Assembly: GCA_036557365.1 (NCBI GenBank)
Contig: DATBHR010000092.1
Location: 248,001 to 312,000 of the forward strand
Origin: DATKHR01 sp036557365
GTDB taxonomy: Bacteria > Acidobacteriota > Vicinamibacteria > Vicinamibacterales > CAVVIG01
Direction: 5' to 3'
DNA: 64,000 nt
Shown: piece by piece, positions 33,459 to 41,730 of the stretch
Position numbering within the stretch: position 1 is the first letter of the stretch
How the letters are laid out: every line of letters begins with the position of its first letter
Notes under the pieces: generated by a model
The model's database searches: none
Seen by the model: only the letters and a program-made list of their open reading frames with translations
Told to the model about the DNA's origin: nothing
Program-made: the position numbers and the translations under genes

Positions 33459-34141
33459 GGCGCCACCGCGTCCCACGCCACCTGATAGCCCTCGCCTCGA
33501 CGCGTGTGGATGAGCGACTCGGCGCCAACGTGTCCGAGCTTGCGGCGCAGCCGCTGGATGTACACATCGACCACGTTCGATCCGGCGTCGTAGTGCTCGT
33601 CCCAGACGTGCTCGAGGATGTCGGCGCGCGTCACGACTTCGCCGGCGCGTCGAACGAGGTATTCGAGCAGCGCGTACTCCTTCGCGGTGAGGCGCAGGTC
33701 GCGCAGCTTCACCTGGACGCGGCGGCTGCGCGTGTCGAGTGCAAGCGGGCCCACGACCAGACGATCGGGCAGCAGCGGTTGACGTCCGCGGCGAATGACC
33801 GCCCTCAGCCGTGCGAGCAGCTCGCCGAAGTCGAATGGTTTGACCAGGTAGTCATCCGCGCCGCAGTCGAGCCCCTCGATGCGCGATTCGACCGCGTCGC
33901 GCGCGGTGACCATCAGGATCGGAACGGTCGATCCCGATTCGCGGATGGTCCGGCACACGGCGAAGCCGTCCTTGATCGGGAGCATGACGTCGAGGATGAC
34001 CGCGTCGTAGTCGGTGGTGCCGACGCGGAACGTCGCCGCGTCGCCATCGGCCGCGACATCAACGGCGTACGCGTGCTCCCGCAGGCCTTTCGCCAGCAGA
34101 TGGGCGGCGTTCGGCTCGTCGTCCACGAGGAGCACCCGCAT
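33455..34141 (-). CDS. OmpR/PhoB-family response regulator
   Basis: 228 aa from ATG 34141. The receiver domain has the acidic pair LLVDDEP, phospho-acceptor Asp51 in AVILDVMLPIKDG, a Thr switch (LMVTARDAV) and the conserved Lys in YLVKPFDFGELLARL. The C-terminal winged helix shows YALLEYLVRRAGEVVTRADILEHVWDE and the recognition helix SNVVDVYIQRLRRKLG. It should bind DNA upstream of its targets when phosphorylated by the next gene's kinase. The frame is open upstream of the ATG, but there it only translates the heptanucleotide repeats into NPQSAIRN-like sequence, so the canonical receiver start is used. Confidence 0.94.
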   Translation of the reverse strand: MRVLLVDDEPNAAHLLAKGLREHAYAVDVAADGDAATFRVGTTDYDAVILDVMLPIKDGFAVCRTIRESGSTVPILMVTARDAVESRIEGLDCGADDYLVKPFDFGELLARLRAVIRRGRQPLLPDRLVVGPLALDTRSRRVQVKLRDLRLTAKEYALLEYLVRRAGEVVTRADILEHVWDEHYDAGSNVVDVYIQRLRRKLGHVGAESLIHTRRGEGYQVAWDAVAP

Positions 34142-34190
34142 CCGCCCACTATGCCACGGGTGCGTTCGTGTTTGCAGACCGTCGACATTC

Positions 34191-34366
34191 CGGATTGCGG
34201 ATTGCGGATTGAGGATTGATTGCGGATTGCGGATTGCGGATTGCAGATTGCAGATTGCGGATTGACCGCCATCAAGTCGCATGCCTCGTTTCTGCTCGAC
34301 CTTTTCGGCCAACTCTTTAATCCGCAATCCGTAATCCGCACTCCGCAATCCGCAATCCGCAATACG
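34191..34366. repeat. Inverted arrays of a 7-bp repeat (CGGATTG) upstream of the response regulator
   Basis: 34191-34264 holds ten units of CGGATTG or close variants plus one 4-nt partial unit. 34318-34366 holds seven units of the reverse complement (CAATCCG and variants). A 53-nt unique spacer lies between, so the arrays can fold into a long imperfect hairpin. The region is the promoter side of the two-component operon and the 3' side of the epoxide-hydrolase-like gene. Translated, the repeats give NPQSAIRN-type peptides. The arrays may be a slippage-prone regulatory spacer. Confidence 0.85.
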
Positions 34367-34397
34367 GCTCTCTCAGACATGAACCGTCGGCTGGACC

Positions 34398-35678
34398 TCA
34401 CGCCGGCCGGTGGCTGCGTAGGAAATCGACGATCAACGTGCTGACACGCGCCGGCTGCTCCTGCTGGACCCAGTGGCCCGCGCCGTCCACGAACTCGACG
34501 CCCGCCATGCGCGTGCACGCGACCTTCTGCATCCGTTCGAGCGCTCCCGGATTCTGATACGCGCCCCAGTCGCTCCGGCCGGCGATGAACATCGACGGCT
34601 GGTCGATCGTGCGGCGCGAGAACAGCTGAAGCTCCGCGCCGAAGCGCCCGCTCGAGCCGACGCGGTACGACTGCAGTCCGCCCTGAAATCCAGTGCGGCC
34701 GTATTCCATGCTGTAGACGCGGAGCTCAGCGTCCGGCAGCCATGTGCACGCAGCGATGGCCGCTGCCGACGGCATTTCCGGCGCGACGGTGGCTGCCATG
34801 CCTTTATCGAGATCCATGACGTAGTAGCGGGGGAGCCTGGCCCACTCCTGCGCCGTCCTCGCGGCGAGCGGATGCGGCTGGTTTTCGCGCCAGTCCGCGC
34901 TCTTCATGTGGTAGTACGCGCGCATGAACGCGTGCACGCCTTGTGGCGCGTGCCACATGTCGTCGTTCGCCTCGCGTGTCGAGTAGTACCGCTGATAGTG
35001 CTTGCGCGGCGGCGTCAGATGCGCGAGCTCCTCGTAGATACGATCGCCGGGAGCATCGGCGGCCTTCGTCGTCGGCGCGTTCACGGTATCGAAGGGCAGC
35101 GACGGTGTGCCGCCGAACGGCGCGCTCATCAACACGACGGACCGGAACACATCCGGCCGCGTGACCGCGCACCACGCAGCCACCGGCGAACCGAAGTCGT
35201 GTCCGACGACGGCGGCGACGTCGCGATAGCCGAAGGCCGACACGAGTCCCAGCATGTCAACGACCTCGTTGAGCGTCCGCCATGGACTGAGGTCGTCATC
35301 GAATCTCACGTCGGTGCCGCCGGATCGTCCGTAGCCGCGAAGGTCCGGCGCGATCACGTGGTAACCGGCGTCGGCGATCGCGGGCATCACCTTGCGCCAG
35401 CTGTAAGCGAGCTCCGGAAATCCGTGGACGAGCAGCACGAGCGGCCGCCGCCCGTCGTCGAATCCCGCTTCGAGCACGTGGGAGCGGATTCCATTGCCGT
35501 TCTGGACGAATCGTGCACGGATGCCGCGCGGCAGGACGTCCGCACCGAGCGGCGCGAGCGCGGCGGCGGATTGCGTCCGCTCCGACGCCGTCTGCGCTCG
35601 ACCGATCGCGGCGCGTGCGGCGAACGCCGACGCAGGCAGGGTCCGCAGAAGCTGACGACGGGTGAGAGCAGCTGACAT
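34398..35678 (-). CDS. Exported epoxide-hydrolase-like alpha/beta hydrolase with Tat-type signal
   Basis: 426 aa from ATG 35678. The N-terminus MSAALTRRQLLRTLPASAFAA has a twin-arginine signal (TRRQLLR). The hydrolase core follows: LVLLVHGFPELAYSWR (HGFP oxyanion motif), VIAPDLRGYGRSGG, VVGHDFGSPVAAW (Asp nucleophile in GHDFG, as in soluble epoxide hydrolases), a cap domain rich in Tyr and Trp (KHYQRYYSTREANDD), MFIAGRSDWGAY (acid strand) and GAGHWVQQEQP (catalytic His). Asp rather than Ser as nucleophile marks the epoxide hydrolase/dehalogenase branch. It should open epoxides or remove halides in the periplasm; substrate unknown. It is divergent from a small DUF1905 gene. Confidence 0.87.
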   Translation of the reverse strand: MSAALTRRQLLRTLPASAFAARAAIGRAQTASERTQSAAALAPLGADVLPRGIRARFVQNGNGIRSHVLEAGFDDGRRPLVLLVHGFPELAYSWRKVMPAIADAGYHVIAPDLRGYGRSGGTDVRFDDDLSPWRTLNEVVDMLGLVSAFGYRDVAAVVGHDFGSPVAAWCAVTRPDVFRSVVLMSAPFGGTPSLPFDTVNAPTTKAADAPGDRIYEELAHLTPPRKHYQRYYSTREANDDMWHAPQGVHAFMRAYYHMKSADWRENQPHPLAARTAQEWARLPRYYVMDLDKGMAATVAPEMPSAAAIAACTWLPDAELRVYSMEYGRTGFQGGLQSYRVGSSGRFGAELQLFSRRTIDQPSMFIAGRSDWGAYQNPGALERMQKVACTRMAGVEFVDGAGHWVQQEQPARVSTLIVDFLRSHRPA

Positions 35679-35744
35679 GTGGTTCGTCTCCGTGCTTGAA
35701 TAGGCGCGCTCGTCGGCTGGCCGAATCTTACTCAAGGGCAGTTC

Positions 35745-36203
35745 ATGAAATCCAAGACGTTCACGGCGACTATTCTCCGCGACGGTTCGAATTGCATCAT
35801 CCCGCTGACCTTCGATCCCAAAGCGGTGTTTGGCAAGGTGCGCGCGCCCGTCAAGGTCACGTTGAACGGCTACACCTATCGCAGCACGATCTTCTCGATG
35901 GGCGGTCCGCCGTTCATCCCGCTTCGTCGAAGCAATCGCGAGGCGGCCGGACTCGAGGGCGGCGAGGCGATCGAGGTCACGCTGGTGCTCGACGAGGAGA
36001 AGCGGACCGTCACACCACCGGCCGATCTCGTCAAGGCGCTGAAGGCTGCACCGAGGGTGTGGGAGCGCTGGCAGAAACTGAGCTACACGCACCAGCGCGA
36101 GCATGTCGAAGCGATCGAAGGGGCGAAGAAGCCCGAAACGCGCACGCGACGGATCGCGAACGCAGTCGGCACGATACGGAAAGAACTAGGAAGGAAGAAT
36201 TAG
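35745..36203 (+). CDS. DUF1905/YdeI-like protein
   Basis: 152 aa, no signal peptide. The N-terminal ~95 residues match the DUF1905 barrel (FTATILRDGSNCIIPLTFDPKAVFGKVRAPVKVTLNGYTYRSTIF, FIPLRRSNREAAGL, VTLVLDEEKRTVTPPADLVKAL). The C-terminus matches the YdeI helical pair (APRVWERWQKLSYTHQREHVEAIEGAKKPETRTRRI). Relatives are annotated as bacteriocin-protection (OmpD-associated) proteins, though the mechanism is not established. The stop codon lies inside a 38-bp palindrome that probably terminates transcription. Confidence 0.85.
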   Translation: MKSKTFTATILRDGSNCIIPLTFDPKAVFGKVRAPVKVTLNGYTYRSTIFSMGGPPFIPLRRSNREAAGLEGGEAIEVTLVLDEEKRTVTPPADLVKALKAAPRVWERWQKLSYTHQREHVEAIEGAKKPETRTRRIANAVGTIRKELGRKN

Positions 36204-36233
36204 GAATTAGGAATTCCTAATGCCTAATTCTTA
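36196..36233. terminator. 38-bp AT-rich palindrome, likely bidirectional terminator
   Basis: AAGAATTAGGAATTAGG and CCTAATGCCTAATTCTT are 17-nt arms (one mismatch) around a central AATT. It lies between the convergent genes ending at 36203 and 36253 and overlaps the first gene's stop codon. It is strikingly AT-rich against the local GC. Confidence 0.6.
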
Positions 36234-36252
36234 TTTGTGCGTGTCTCTCTTC

Positions 36253-37335
36253 TCACCGATTGATGGGAATCATGATGTGCGCGCCGGGCGTGCCGGGGAG
36301 CATCAGCCACGGACGTCCGTCGCCGCCGATGGCCTCGTCGCGCTGGCTGCCTTCGGAGACGCCGATCGAGTCCGGCGTCGCGTTCGGCACCGACAGCACC
36401 CAGAGCAGCTGGATGCGATCCTTCTTCCCGTACAACCGGTACGTCATCGTGCCGAACGGCGCCGGCTTGAGCGTGCCGTCCTTGGTCGCGGCGGCCACCG
36501 CTTCCTGGATTTCCTTGTCGCTCTTGCCTTGCGCCTTGAGCTTCGCCGAGAAATCGCGGCGGGGCGCCGTGATGCGGTTGTAGCACCAGGTAAAGCCGTC
36601 CTCGGCGCGCGGAATGCACTCCGCGAAGTTGTTGCCCTTGCGCAGCCAGATGCGCTCGCCGGTCTTCGGATCGTACTTGTAGACGCTGGCGTCGGCGCGC
36701 AGGTCCTCGGGCAGCGGCAGCGTCGCCTGCGTGACCTCGTCCGGCGCTTGATCGGTGACCGTCGTCGCTTTCACCGGCGGATTGATCGGGATCATGATGT
36801 GCGCGCCAGGTGTGCCCGGCAGCATCATCCATGGCAGCCCGCGGCCCTGCAGCGCGGCATCGCGCTGACTCACCGTCGACACGCCGACGGCTTCAGGCGT
36901 CGCGTTCGGCAGCGACATCACCCACAGGTTCTGGATGCGATCGGTCTTGTCGAAGCCGCGATAAGCCATCATGCCCTTCGGCGACGGCGGCAGCGCGCCG
37001 GACTTCACCGCTTCGGCGACGGCCTTCTGAATTTCTTCATCCGACTTCTTCTCGGCGCGGAGCTTGGCCTCGAGGTCGCGGCGCGGCGCGAGCACCTTGT
37101 TGTAGCAGCGCTCGAAGCCGTCGGCCATCTTGGGCTGGCATTCGACGAAGTTCGTTCCCTGACGCAGCACCTTCCGCGCGCCCATGGCGTCGTAGGTGAC
37201 CACCGTCGCGCCGGCGCGCAAGTCTTTGGGAAGTATGCGGGTCGCTTCGTCTATCTGTTGATCGACGCTCGGCGCCTGGGCACCGGCCATCAGCGGCGCC
37301 GACACGAAGATCGCCGCAAGGATGCCGTATCTCAT
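36253..37335 (-). CDS. Secreted protein with two tandem copies of an unrecognised domain
   Basis: 360 aa from ATG 37335, preceded by a perfect AGGAGGTG site. Signal peptide MRYGILAAIFVSAPLMAGAQ. Residues about 25-185 and 195-360 are clearly the same domain twice: LPKDLRAGATVVTYDA/LPEDLRADASVYKYDP, FVECQPKMADGFERCYNK/FAECIPRAEDGFTWCYNR, APRRDLEAKLRAEKKSDEEIQKAV/APRRDFSAKLKAQGKSDKEIQEAV, LWVMSLPNATPEAVGVS/LWVLSVPNATPDSIGVS, and both end in LPGTPGAHIMIPIN. Each copy carries two conserved Cys. The closing GTPGAHIMIP motif suggests a binding or catalytic His. I do not recognise the family; it is probably periplasmic. The barrel gene is directly upstream on the same strand. Confidence 0.85.
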   Translation of the reverse strand: MRYGILAAIFVSAPLMAGAQAPSVDQQIDEATRILPKDLRAGATVVTYDAMGARKVLRQGTNFVECQPKMADGFERCYNKVLAPRRDLEAKLRAEKKSDEEIQKAVAEAVKSGALPPSPKGMMAYRGFDKTDRIQNLWVMSLPNATPEAVGVSTVSQRDAALQGRGLPWMMLPGTPGAHIMIPINPPVKATTVTDQAPDEVTQATLPLPEDLRADASVYKYDPKTGERIWLRKGNNFAECIPRAEDGFTWCYNRITAPRRDFSAKLKAQGKSDKEIQEAVAAATKDGTLKPAPFGTMTYRLYGKKDRIQLLWVLSVPNATPDSIGVSEGSQRDEAIGGDGRPWLMLPGTPGAHIMIPINR

Positions 37336-37401
37336 GATCTGCACCTCCTGAACGGACCGATAGGGGCGGAACGTATAGCATTGCCAGAGGCAAGTCAATG
37401 G

Positions 37402-38424
37402 TCAGAACCCAAGCTGATAGCCGAGCGTGATCGCGAACGTGCGATCGATGGGGTCCTGGCCGAGCGGCGGACGGCGGTCGTAATTGAGACCCAGTTCCGC
37501 GGACATCAGCAGCCCGCCCACCAGCGTGAAGCGGAGGCCCGATCGCGTCTGGACGAACTGATTCTCGCCGCCCGTGATGCCGAAGTAGCCGTCCTGCTGA
37601 TGGTAGACCTGCAGCCGCTGGGGCACGATGAAAAGCTCGAACTTGAGCGTCTCGCGCGCCGCCCAGTACGCGCGATCGGCTTCGACGTTGTGCTGCTCGT
37701 TCACGTAGCCGCCGCCGCCGTCGATCGAGAAGTTGATGACGCCGTACCGGAACAATTGATAGCCGATGCCGATGCCCGGCGCGACGCGCAGCGCGAGGTC
37801 GCGGAACAGGTCGTTCGTCAGAATCATGTTGCCGTTCGCGTAGATGTGTTCCGTCAGGAATTCCTGATGCCTGACCGTGGACGTCAGGTTCCGCGTCGTT
37901 TCGATGCCGGCGGTCGATGCGTGGTTGATGTTGATGTCCGCCGACGTCTGCTGGAAGAGCGTGCGCCAGCCGATCTGGCCGGCGAGATGCAGGCTGCTGA
38001 CGTCGGTCGGCCCTGACGCGACGAGCACTCCCCCCTCGGCGCGGCTCGTCATGATCACGCCCGACTGCGGCCGCACGATGGTGAGCACGTCCGGCAGGCG
38101 GACGTCCACCGACACGCCGGCGTTGGTGAGGAGCCGAAGCGATCCGTCCGGTCCGGGAATGATCCGCGCGATTCGCCATCCGCGATCGCGAAGCGTCACG
38201 CGCACTTCCTGCAGCGTTTCGAGACCCGCCACGTCTTTCCACGGCACCTTCACCGCGTCCGCGAACGGCGTGCGGAACGTCAGCACGCCGTTCTCCATCG
38301 TCTGCGTCGTGCCGGTGATGCTGTCGCCGTTCAGGAACCACACCTCGTCCGCATCCGCTCGCGGGGCCGCGAGCATGATGACGACCAGACACGACATCAA
38401 GAGGCTGAGGTGACAGCGTCCGCG
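37402..38424 (-). CDS. DUF481 (YdiY)-like outer-membrane protein
   Basis: About 340 aa from GTG 38424, chosen to include a basic n-region and signal (RCHLSLLMSCLVVIMLAAPRADA); an ATG at 38397 is the alternative. The N-terminal ~90 residues of the mature part (DEVWFLNGDSITGTTQTMENGVLTFRT, FADAVKVPWKDVAGLET) match the small beta domain that precedes DUF481 barrels. The remainder is a beta-barrel with alternating strands and a final aromatic residue (TFAITLGYQLGF). Such proteins sit in the outer membrane; E. coli YdiY is acid-inducible but its function is unknown. It lies 66 bp upstream of the duplicated-domain gene, and the two could form a unit. Confidence 0.78.
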   Translation of the reverse strand, partial: RGRCHLSLLMSCLVVIMLAAPRADADEVWFLNGDSITGTTQTMENGVLTFRTPFADAVKVPWKDVAGLETLQEVRVTLRDRGWRIARIIPGPDGSLRLLTNAGVSVDVRLPDVLTIVRPQSGVIMTSRAEGGVLVASGPTDVSSLHLAGQIGWRTLFQQTSADININHASTAGIETTRNLTSTVRHQEFLTEHIYANGNMILTNDLFRDLALRVAPGIGIGYQLFRYGVINFSIDGGGGYVNEQHNVEADRAYWAARETLKFELFIVPQRLQVYHQQDGYFGITGGENQFVQTRSGLRFTLVGGLLMSAELGLNYDRRPPLGQDPIDRTFAITLGYQLGF

Positions 38425-38582
38425 CACAGTGAAATGAATCAGACGCGTCCCGATACGACCCTGCACGCCAGCCGTGCGCCTATCAGGCGGAACGCACCAA
38501 TTCAGCGACGTGTAGGCAAGAACGCGGCCACGGACGAGCGGCGTGTTCGAAGCAAACACGACCGTGAAGCTCGACGGTGTTG

Positions 38583-39935
38583 CTAGGCGGTGAGCCGGGA
38601 ACTTCTCGAACTGCGGGCCACGGCCGCGCGACCCGCGAGGCCGGCGAGGAGTAGCGCAAGGGCGATGACGCCGTTCATGCGATCACCAATCAACGTACCC
38701 GCGAGGAGTGCGACCGCGCCGACCAGCACGACGAAGGCGGACCACGGATATCCCCACGCGCGGAACGGACGTGTGCGCGCGGGCTCGCGCCGCCGCAGCA
38801 CGATGAGTGCGAGGCAGCAGACGGCGTAGTTCAGCGCGAGGAAGAATGCGGTGATGGCGACCAGCCGCTGAAATGTGCCGCTTGCGATCAGGGCGACAGC
38901 GACGACCGTCGTGACCACTGTCGACATGACGGGCGTGCCGCCCGATGAGACGTCCGCCGTTCGATTCCACACGAGGCCGTCCCTGCCCATCGCGTAGAGG
39001 ATGCGCGTACCGATCATCATGATGGCGTTGAGCATCGGCGGCAGCGAGATGAGCGACAGGATCGTGATCAGCTGCTGGCCGCGCGGGCCGACGATCGCGC
39101 CCGCCGCGTCCGCAGCGGGGAGCGTGGATCTAGCGAAATCCGACATCGGCAGCACCGCGAGCAGCGCGACGTTCACCAGCAGGTAGACGCCGATCACCGA
39201 TACGACGCCGCCGATTGTCGATCGCGGGATGTTCACAGCCGGATTCGGATCTTCTTCCGAGAAGTACAGCGCGCTCTGCCATCCCCCATAAGTAATGATG
39301 ACCGCCTGCAGCGCGATAATCGCGCCGGCCGCACCGGCCGCCCCCGCGGCGGACGCCGACGGTCCCGCCGCAGGGCTCACGCCGCGAACGGCAAACGCCA
39401 GCACGACCAGTGCGACGAACGCCACGAACTTCAGCGCGGTTGTCGCCTGCTGGAAGCGGCTGCTCACTTTGACGCCAGCCATCTGGAGCGCGACGAGCGC
39501 GACCAGAATCGTGATGGCGACGACCGTGACGAGCGGCGCGAGCGCGGGAACGAGCACGCCGATGAATTCGGCCATGCCGATGGAGACGTAGCCGAGGACG
39601 GAGCAGTACGTCAGCCAGTCGGTCCACCCGACCGCGAACCCAATCGTGTCGCCGAACGCGTGGCGGGCGTAGACGTAGTAGCCGCCCGCCTCGGTCCACG
39701 TCGTGCCGAGCTCGGCGAAGCAGACCGCGCTGACCAGCGTGTACAAGCCGCCCACAATCCATACCAGGAGAACCGCACGCGGACTGGACAGCTGACCGGC
39801 GACGAGACCGGGCGTCCGCAGGATGCCGATGCCGAGCGTGCTGCCGACGATGACGGCGAGCCCGAAGCCGAGGCCGAGCACGCGCTGCAGTCGGCGCGCG
39901 TCGGCCGACTTAACGCTTGAGGGCGACAAGGACAA
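38583..39935 (-). CDS. APC-superfamily amino-acid permease
   Basis: 450 aa from TTG 39935; no ATG lies early enough, so a rare start is needed. About 12 helices. The unwound helix-1 motif VIVGSTLGIGILRTPG (G-S/T-x-IGxGI type) is characteristic of APC transporters, and helix 6 carries AIIALQAVIITYGGWQSALYFSEE. The N-terminus is hydrophilic and the C-terminus basic. It should take up or exchange amino acids or amines across the inner membrane. It overlaps the upstream cupin gene by 26 bp, so the two are likely co-translated. Confidence 0.87.
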   Translation of the reverse strand: MSLSPSSVKSADARRLQRVLGLGFGLAVIVGSTLGIGILRTPGLVAGQLSSPRAVLLVWIVGGLYTLVSAVCFAELGTTWTEAGGYYVYARHAFGDTIGFAVGWTDWLTYCSVLGYVSIGMAEFIGVLVPALAPLVTVVAITILVALVALQMAGVKVSSRFQQATTALKFVAFVALVVLAFAVRGVSPAAGPSASAAGAAGAAGAIIALQAVIITYGGWQSALYFSEEDPNPAVNIPRSTIGGVVSVIGVYLLVNVALLAVLPMSDFARSTLPAADAAGAIVGPRGQQLITILSLISLPPMLNAIMMIGTRILYAMGRDGLVWNRTADVSSGGTPVMSTVVTTVVAVALIASGTFQRLVAITAFFLALNYAVCCLALIVLRRREPARTRPFRAWGYPWSAFVVLVGAVALLAGTLIGDRMNGVIALALLLAGLAGRAAVARSSRSSRLTA

Positions 39936-40548
39936 CGTCGACCGCGTGGCCGATGTTTCGCGCGGAGTGGCTGGATCCCAGCGATTCGAATTCGACGTCG
40001 CCCTTCTTCCAGCGGTTCACGACCGTCTTGCCGTCAGCCGTGTCCTCGATCTCGCCGCCGGACAGGTGGACGACAACCGTGTCCGATGCGTGCGTGTGAA
40101 ATCCTTCGCGCGCGCCGACCTCCATCCGCGCGCGCAGGACCGACACGCGCGCGTTCTCGAAGAGCGGCGTGAAGCTCATACCGGTGAACGGCGCTTCGCC
40201 GGGCCGTGAGCCGCCGGCCGCCGGAGTGGTCGCCGGTGCAGACCCTGGAACGAGCTCCACGACGACGATGGTCCCGTGTCCCGGTCCGCGTGGAGGCGCA
40301 ACGGCCGCGTCGTCGAGCCACACGGCCTCGCCCGCCTTCTGCCCCTCGGCGTCGTCCAGCCAGACGACGACACCGGGCTGGTGGTCGAGACCGTTCAGGA
40401 CACCCGCGGTCGTCCGGTAAATCTTGACGCGCGCGTTGCTGAGCACCACCTCGGCGCGCCCGGCATTCGACGCGCGCTGTCCGGCAACCCACGCGGTCGA
40501 CGCAGCGACGAGGACCGCAGCCACGATCATCTGTTTCGCCATGTTCAT
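39910..40548 (-). CDS. Secreted cupin-domain protein
   Basis: 212 aa from ATG 40548 with a signal peptide (MNMAKQMIVAAVLVAASTAWVAGQ). Two related halves can be seen. The N-terminal one (ARVKIYRTTAGVLNGLDHQPGVVVWLDDAE) has lost its histidines. The C-terminal one is a cupin: ARVSVLRARMEVGAREGFHTHASDTVVVHLSGGEIED, then VNRWKKGDVEFESLGSSHSARNIG. Metal ligands would be the two His in FHTHASD and the late His. Role unknown, perhaps a periplasmic small-molecule binder or dioxygenase-like enzyme. It overlaps the APC permease gene by 26 bp and is divergent from an aldo-keto reductase. Confidence 0.8.
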   Translation of the reverse strand: MNMAKQMIVAAVLVAASTAWVAGQRASNAGRAEVVLSNARVKIYRTTAGVLNGLDHQPGVVVWLDDAEGQKAGEAVWLDDAAVAPPRGPGHGTIVVVELVPGSAPATTPAAGGSRPGEAPFTGMSFTPLFENARVSVLRARMEVGAREGFHTHASDTVVVHLSGGEIEDTADGKTVVNRWKKGDVEFESLGSSHSARNIGHAVDVVLVALKR

Positions 40549-40614
40549 GAGCGGCGCCCATCTTACTGCAGGCGCTGGCTTCCATTCCGTCGAACCGAGT
40601 ACGCTGGGCGTCGC

Positions 40615-41589
40615 ATGGACTACCGGCGCCTCGGATCCACCGGCCTCAAGATCTCGCGTCTCGGTCTCGGGTGCGGCAATTTCGGCGGCATCGGTTCGGC
40701 GCCCGAGTTCTTCGGCAAGGGCGAGAGCGAGGCCGAAGCGTACGCGCTGATGGACCGCGCGCTCGATGCGGGCATCAATTTCTTCGACACGGCCAACGCG
40801 TACGGTGGCGGTCGAAGCGAGAGCTACATCGGGCGCTGGTTGAAGGCGAAGGGTTCGGCCGCGCGGGAAAAAATTCTTCTCAGCTCGAAGGTCTTCAACC
40901 CGGTCGGTCCAGGCCCGAACGATCGCGGCCTGTCGCGCGCGCACATCCTTCGTCAGGTCGACGAGAGCCTCGCGCGGCTGCAGACCGATCGGCTCGACAT
41001 GTACCTCGTCCACGAGCCCGATCCGGATACGCCGCTCGACGAAACGCTGGCGGCGCTCGACGATCTGATCGACAGCGGGAAAGTCCTGTACATCGGCTGC
41101 AGCAACTTCGAGGCGTGGCGGCTCGCGCGCGCCTTGTGGATCGCGGACGTTCGCAAGCTGGCACGGTTCGAATGGGTGCAGAACTCGTACAGCGTCCTCG
41201 ACCGCGCAGCGGAGCGCGAGATGTTTCCGCTGCTCGACGAAACCGGCGTCGGGTTCACGGCGTTCAGTCCGCTGGCGGGCGGCTGGCTGACCGGCAAGTA
41301 CCGCTCTGCGGACCGCTATCCATCGGGATCGCGGATGACGCTGCGTCCCGAGCCGTACCTCCATCTCGTCTCCGACAGAACGTTCGCGGGCATCGACGCC
41401 TTCGCCGATGAGGCCCGACGCCGCAGCGCCGACATGAGCGCGCTCGCGATCGCGTGGGCCCTCCATGACCCGCGAGTCGACGCCGCCATCATCGGGCCGC
41501 GGACCACCGCACACCTCGACCTTGCCCTCGCGTCGTTGACCGTGTCGCTGACGGACGAAGAGGCGCGTCACATCGCCAGTCTGTTCTAG
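40615..41589 (+). CDS. Aldo-keto reductase
   Basis: 324 aa. The frame extends upstream of 40615 but that part overlaps the divergent cupin gene; ATG 40615 gives the canonical MDYRRLGSTGLKISRLGLGC start. The catalytic tetrad is present: Asp and Tyr in INFFDTANAYGGGRSE, Lys in ILLSSKVF and His in DMYLVHEPD. The NADPH-binding elements VLYIGCSNFEAWR and FTAFSPLAGGWLTGKY are intact. It reduces aldehydes or ketones, or oxidises alcohols, with NADP(H). Sequence resembles the YajO/Tas-type AKRs; substrate not predictable. Confidence 0.92.
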   Translation: MDYRRLGSTGLKISRLGLGCGNFGGIGSAPEFFGKGESEAEAYALMDRALDAGINFFDTANAYGGGRSESYIGRWLKAKGSAAREKILLSSKVFNPVGPGPNDRGLSRAHILRQVDESLARLQTDRLDMYLVHEPDPDTPLDETLAALDDLIDSGKVLYIGCSNFEAWRLARALWIADVRKLARFEWVQNSYSVLDRAAEREMFPLLDETGVGFTAFSPLAGGWLTGKYRSADRYPSGSRMTLRPEPYLHLVSDRTFAGIDAFADEARRRSADMSALAIAWALHDPRVDAAIIGPRTTAHLDLALASLTVSLTDEEARHIASLF

Positions 41590-41730
41590 CAGCGGGACCT
41601 CGCGATCACGATCGCTCGCGTCGGCTCTGCCGTAGCCGACCTCGAGCGGTTCACGACATTCTTAGGACGAGCCATCGCGGCGGTCGGTAAGATCAGTTCG
41701 ATTGCCGATGCTCGTGGTCGCCGTGCACTG

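Noticed and set aside
34142..34348. 69-residue N-terminal extension of the response regulator
   Set aside because: It only translates the heptanucleotide repeats (NPQSAIRN-like); the receiver domain begins exactly at the ATG at 34141.
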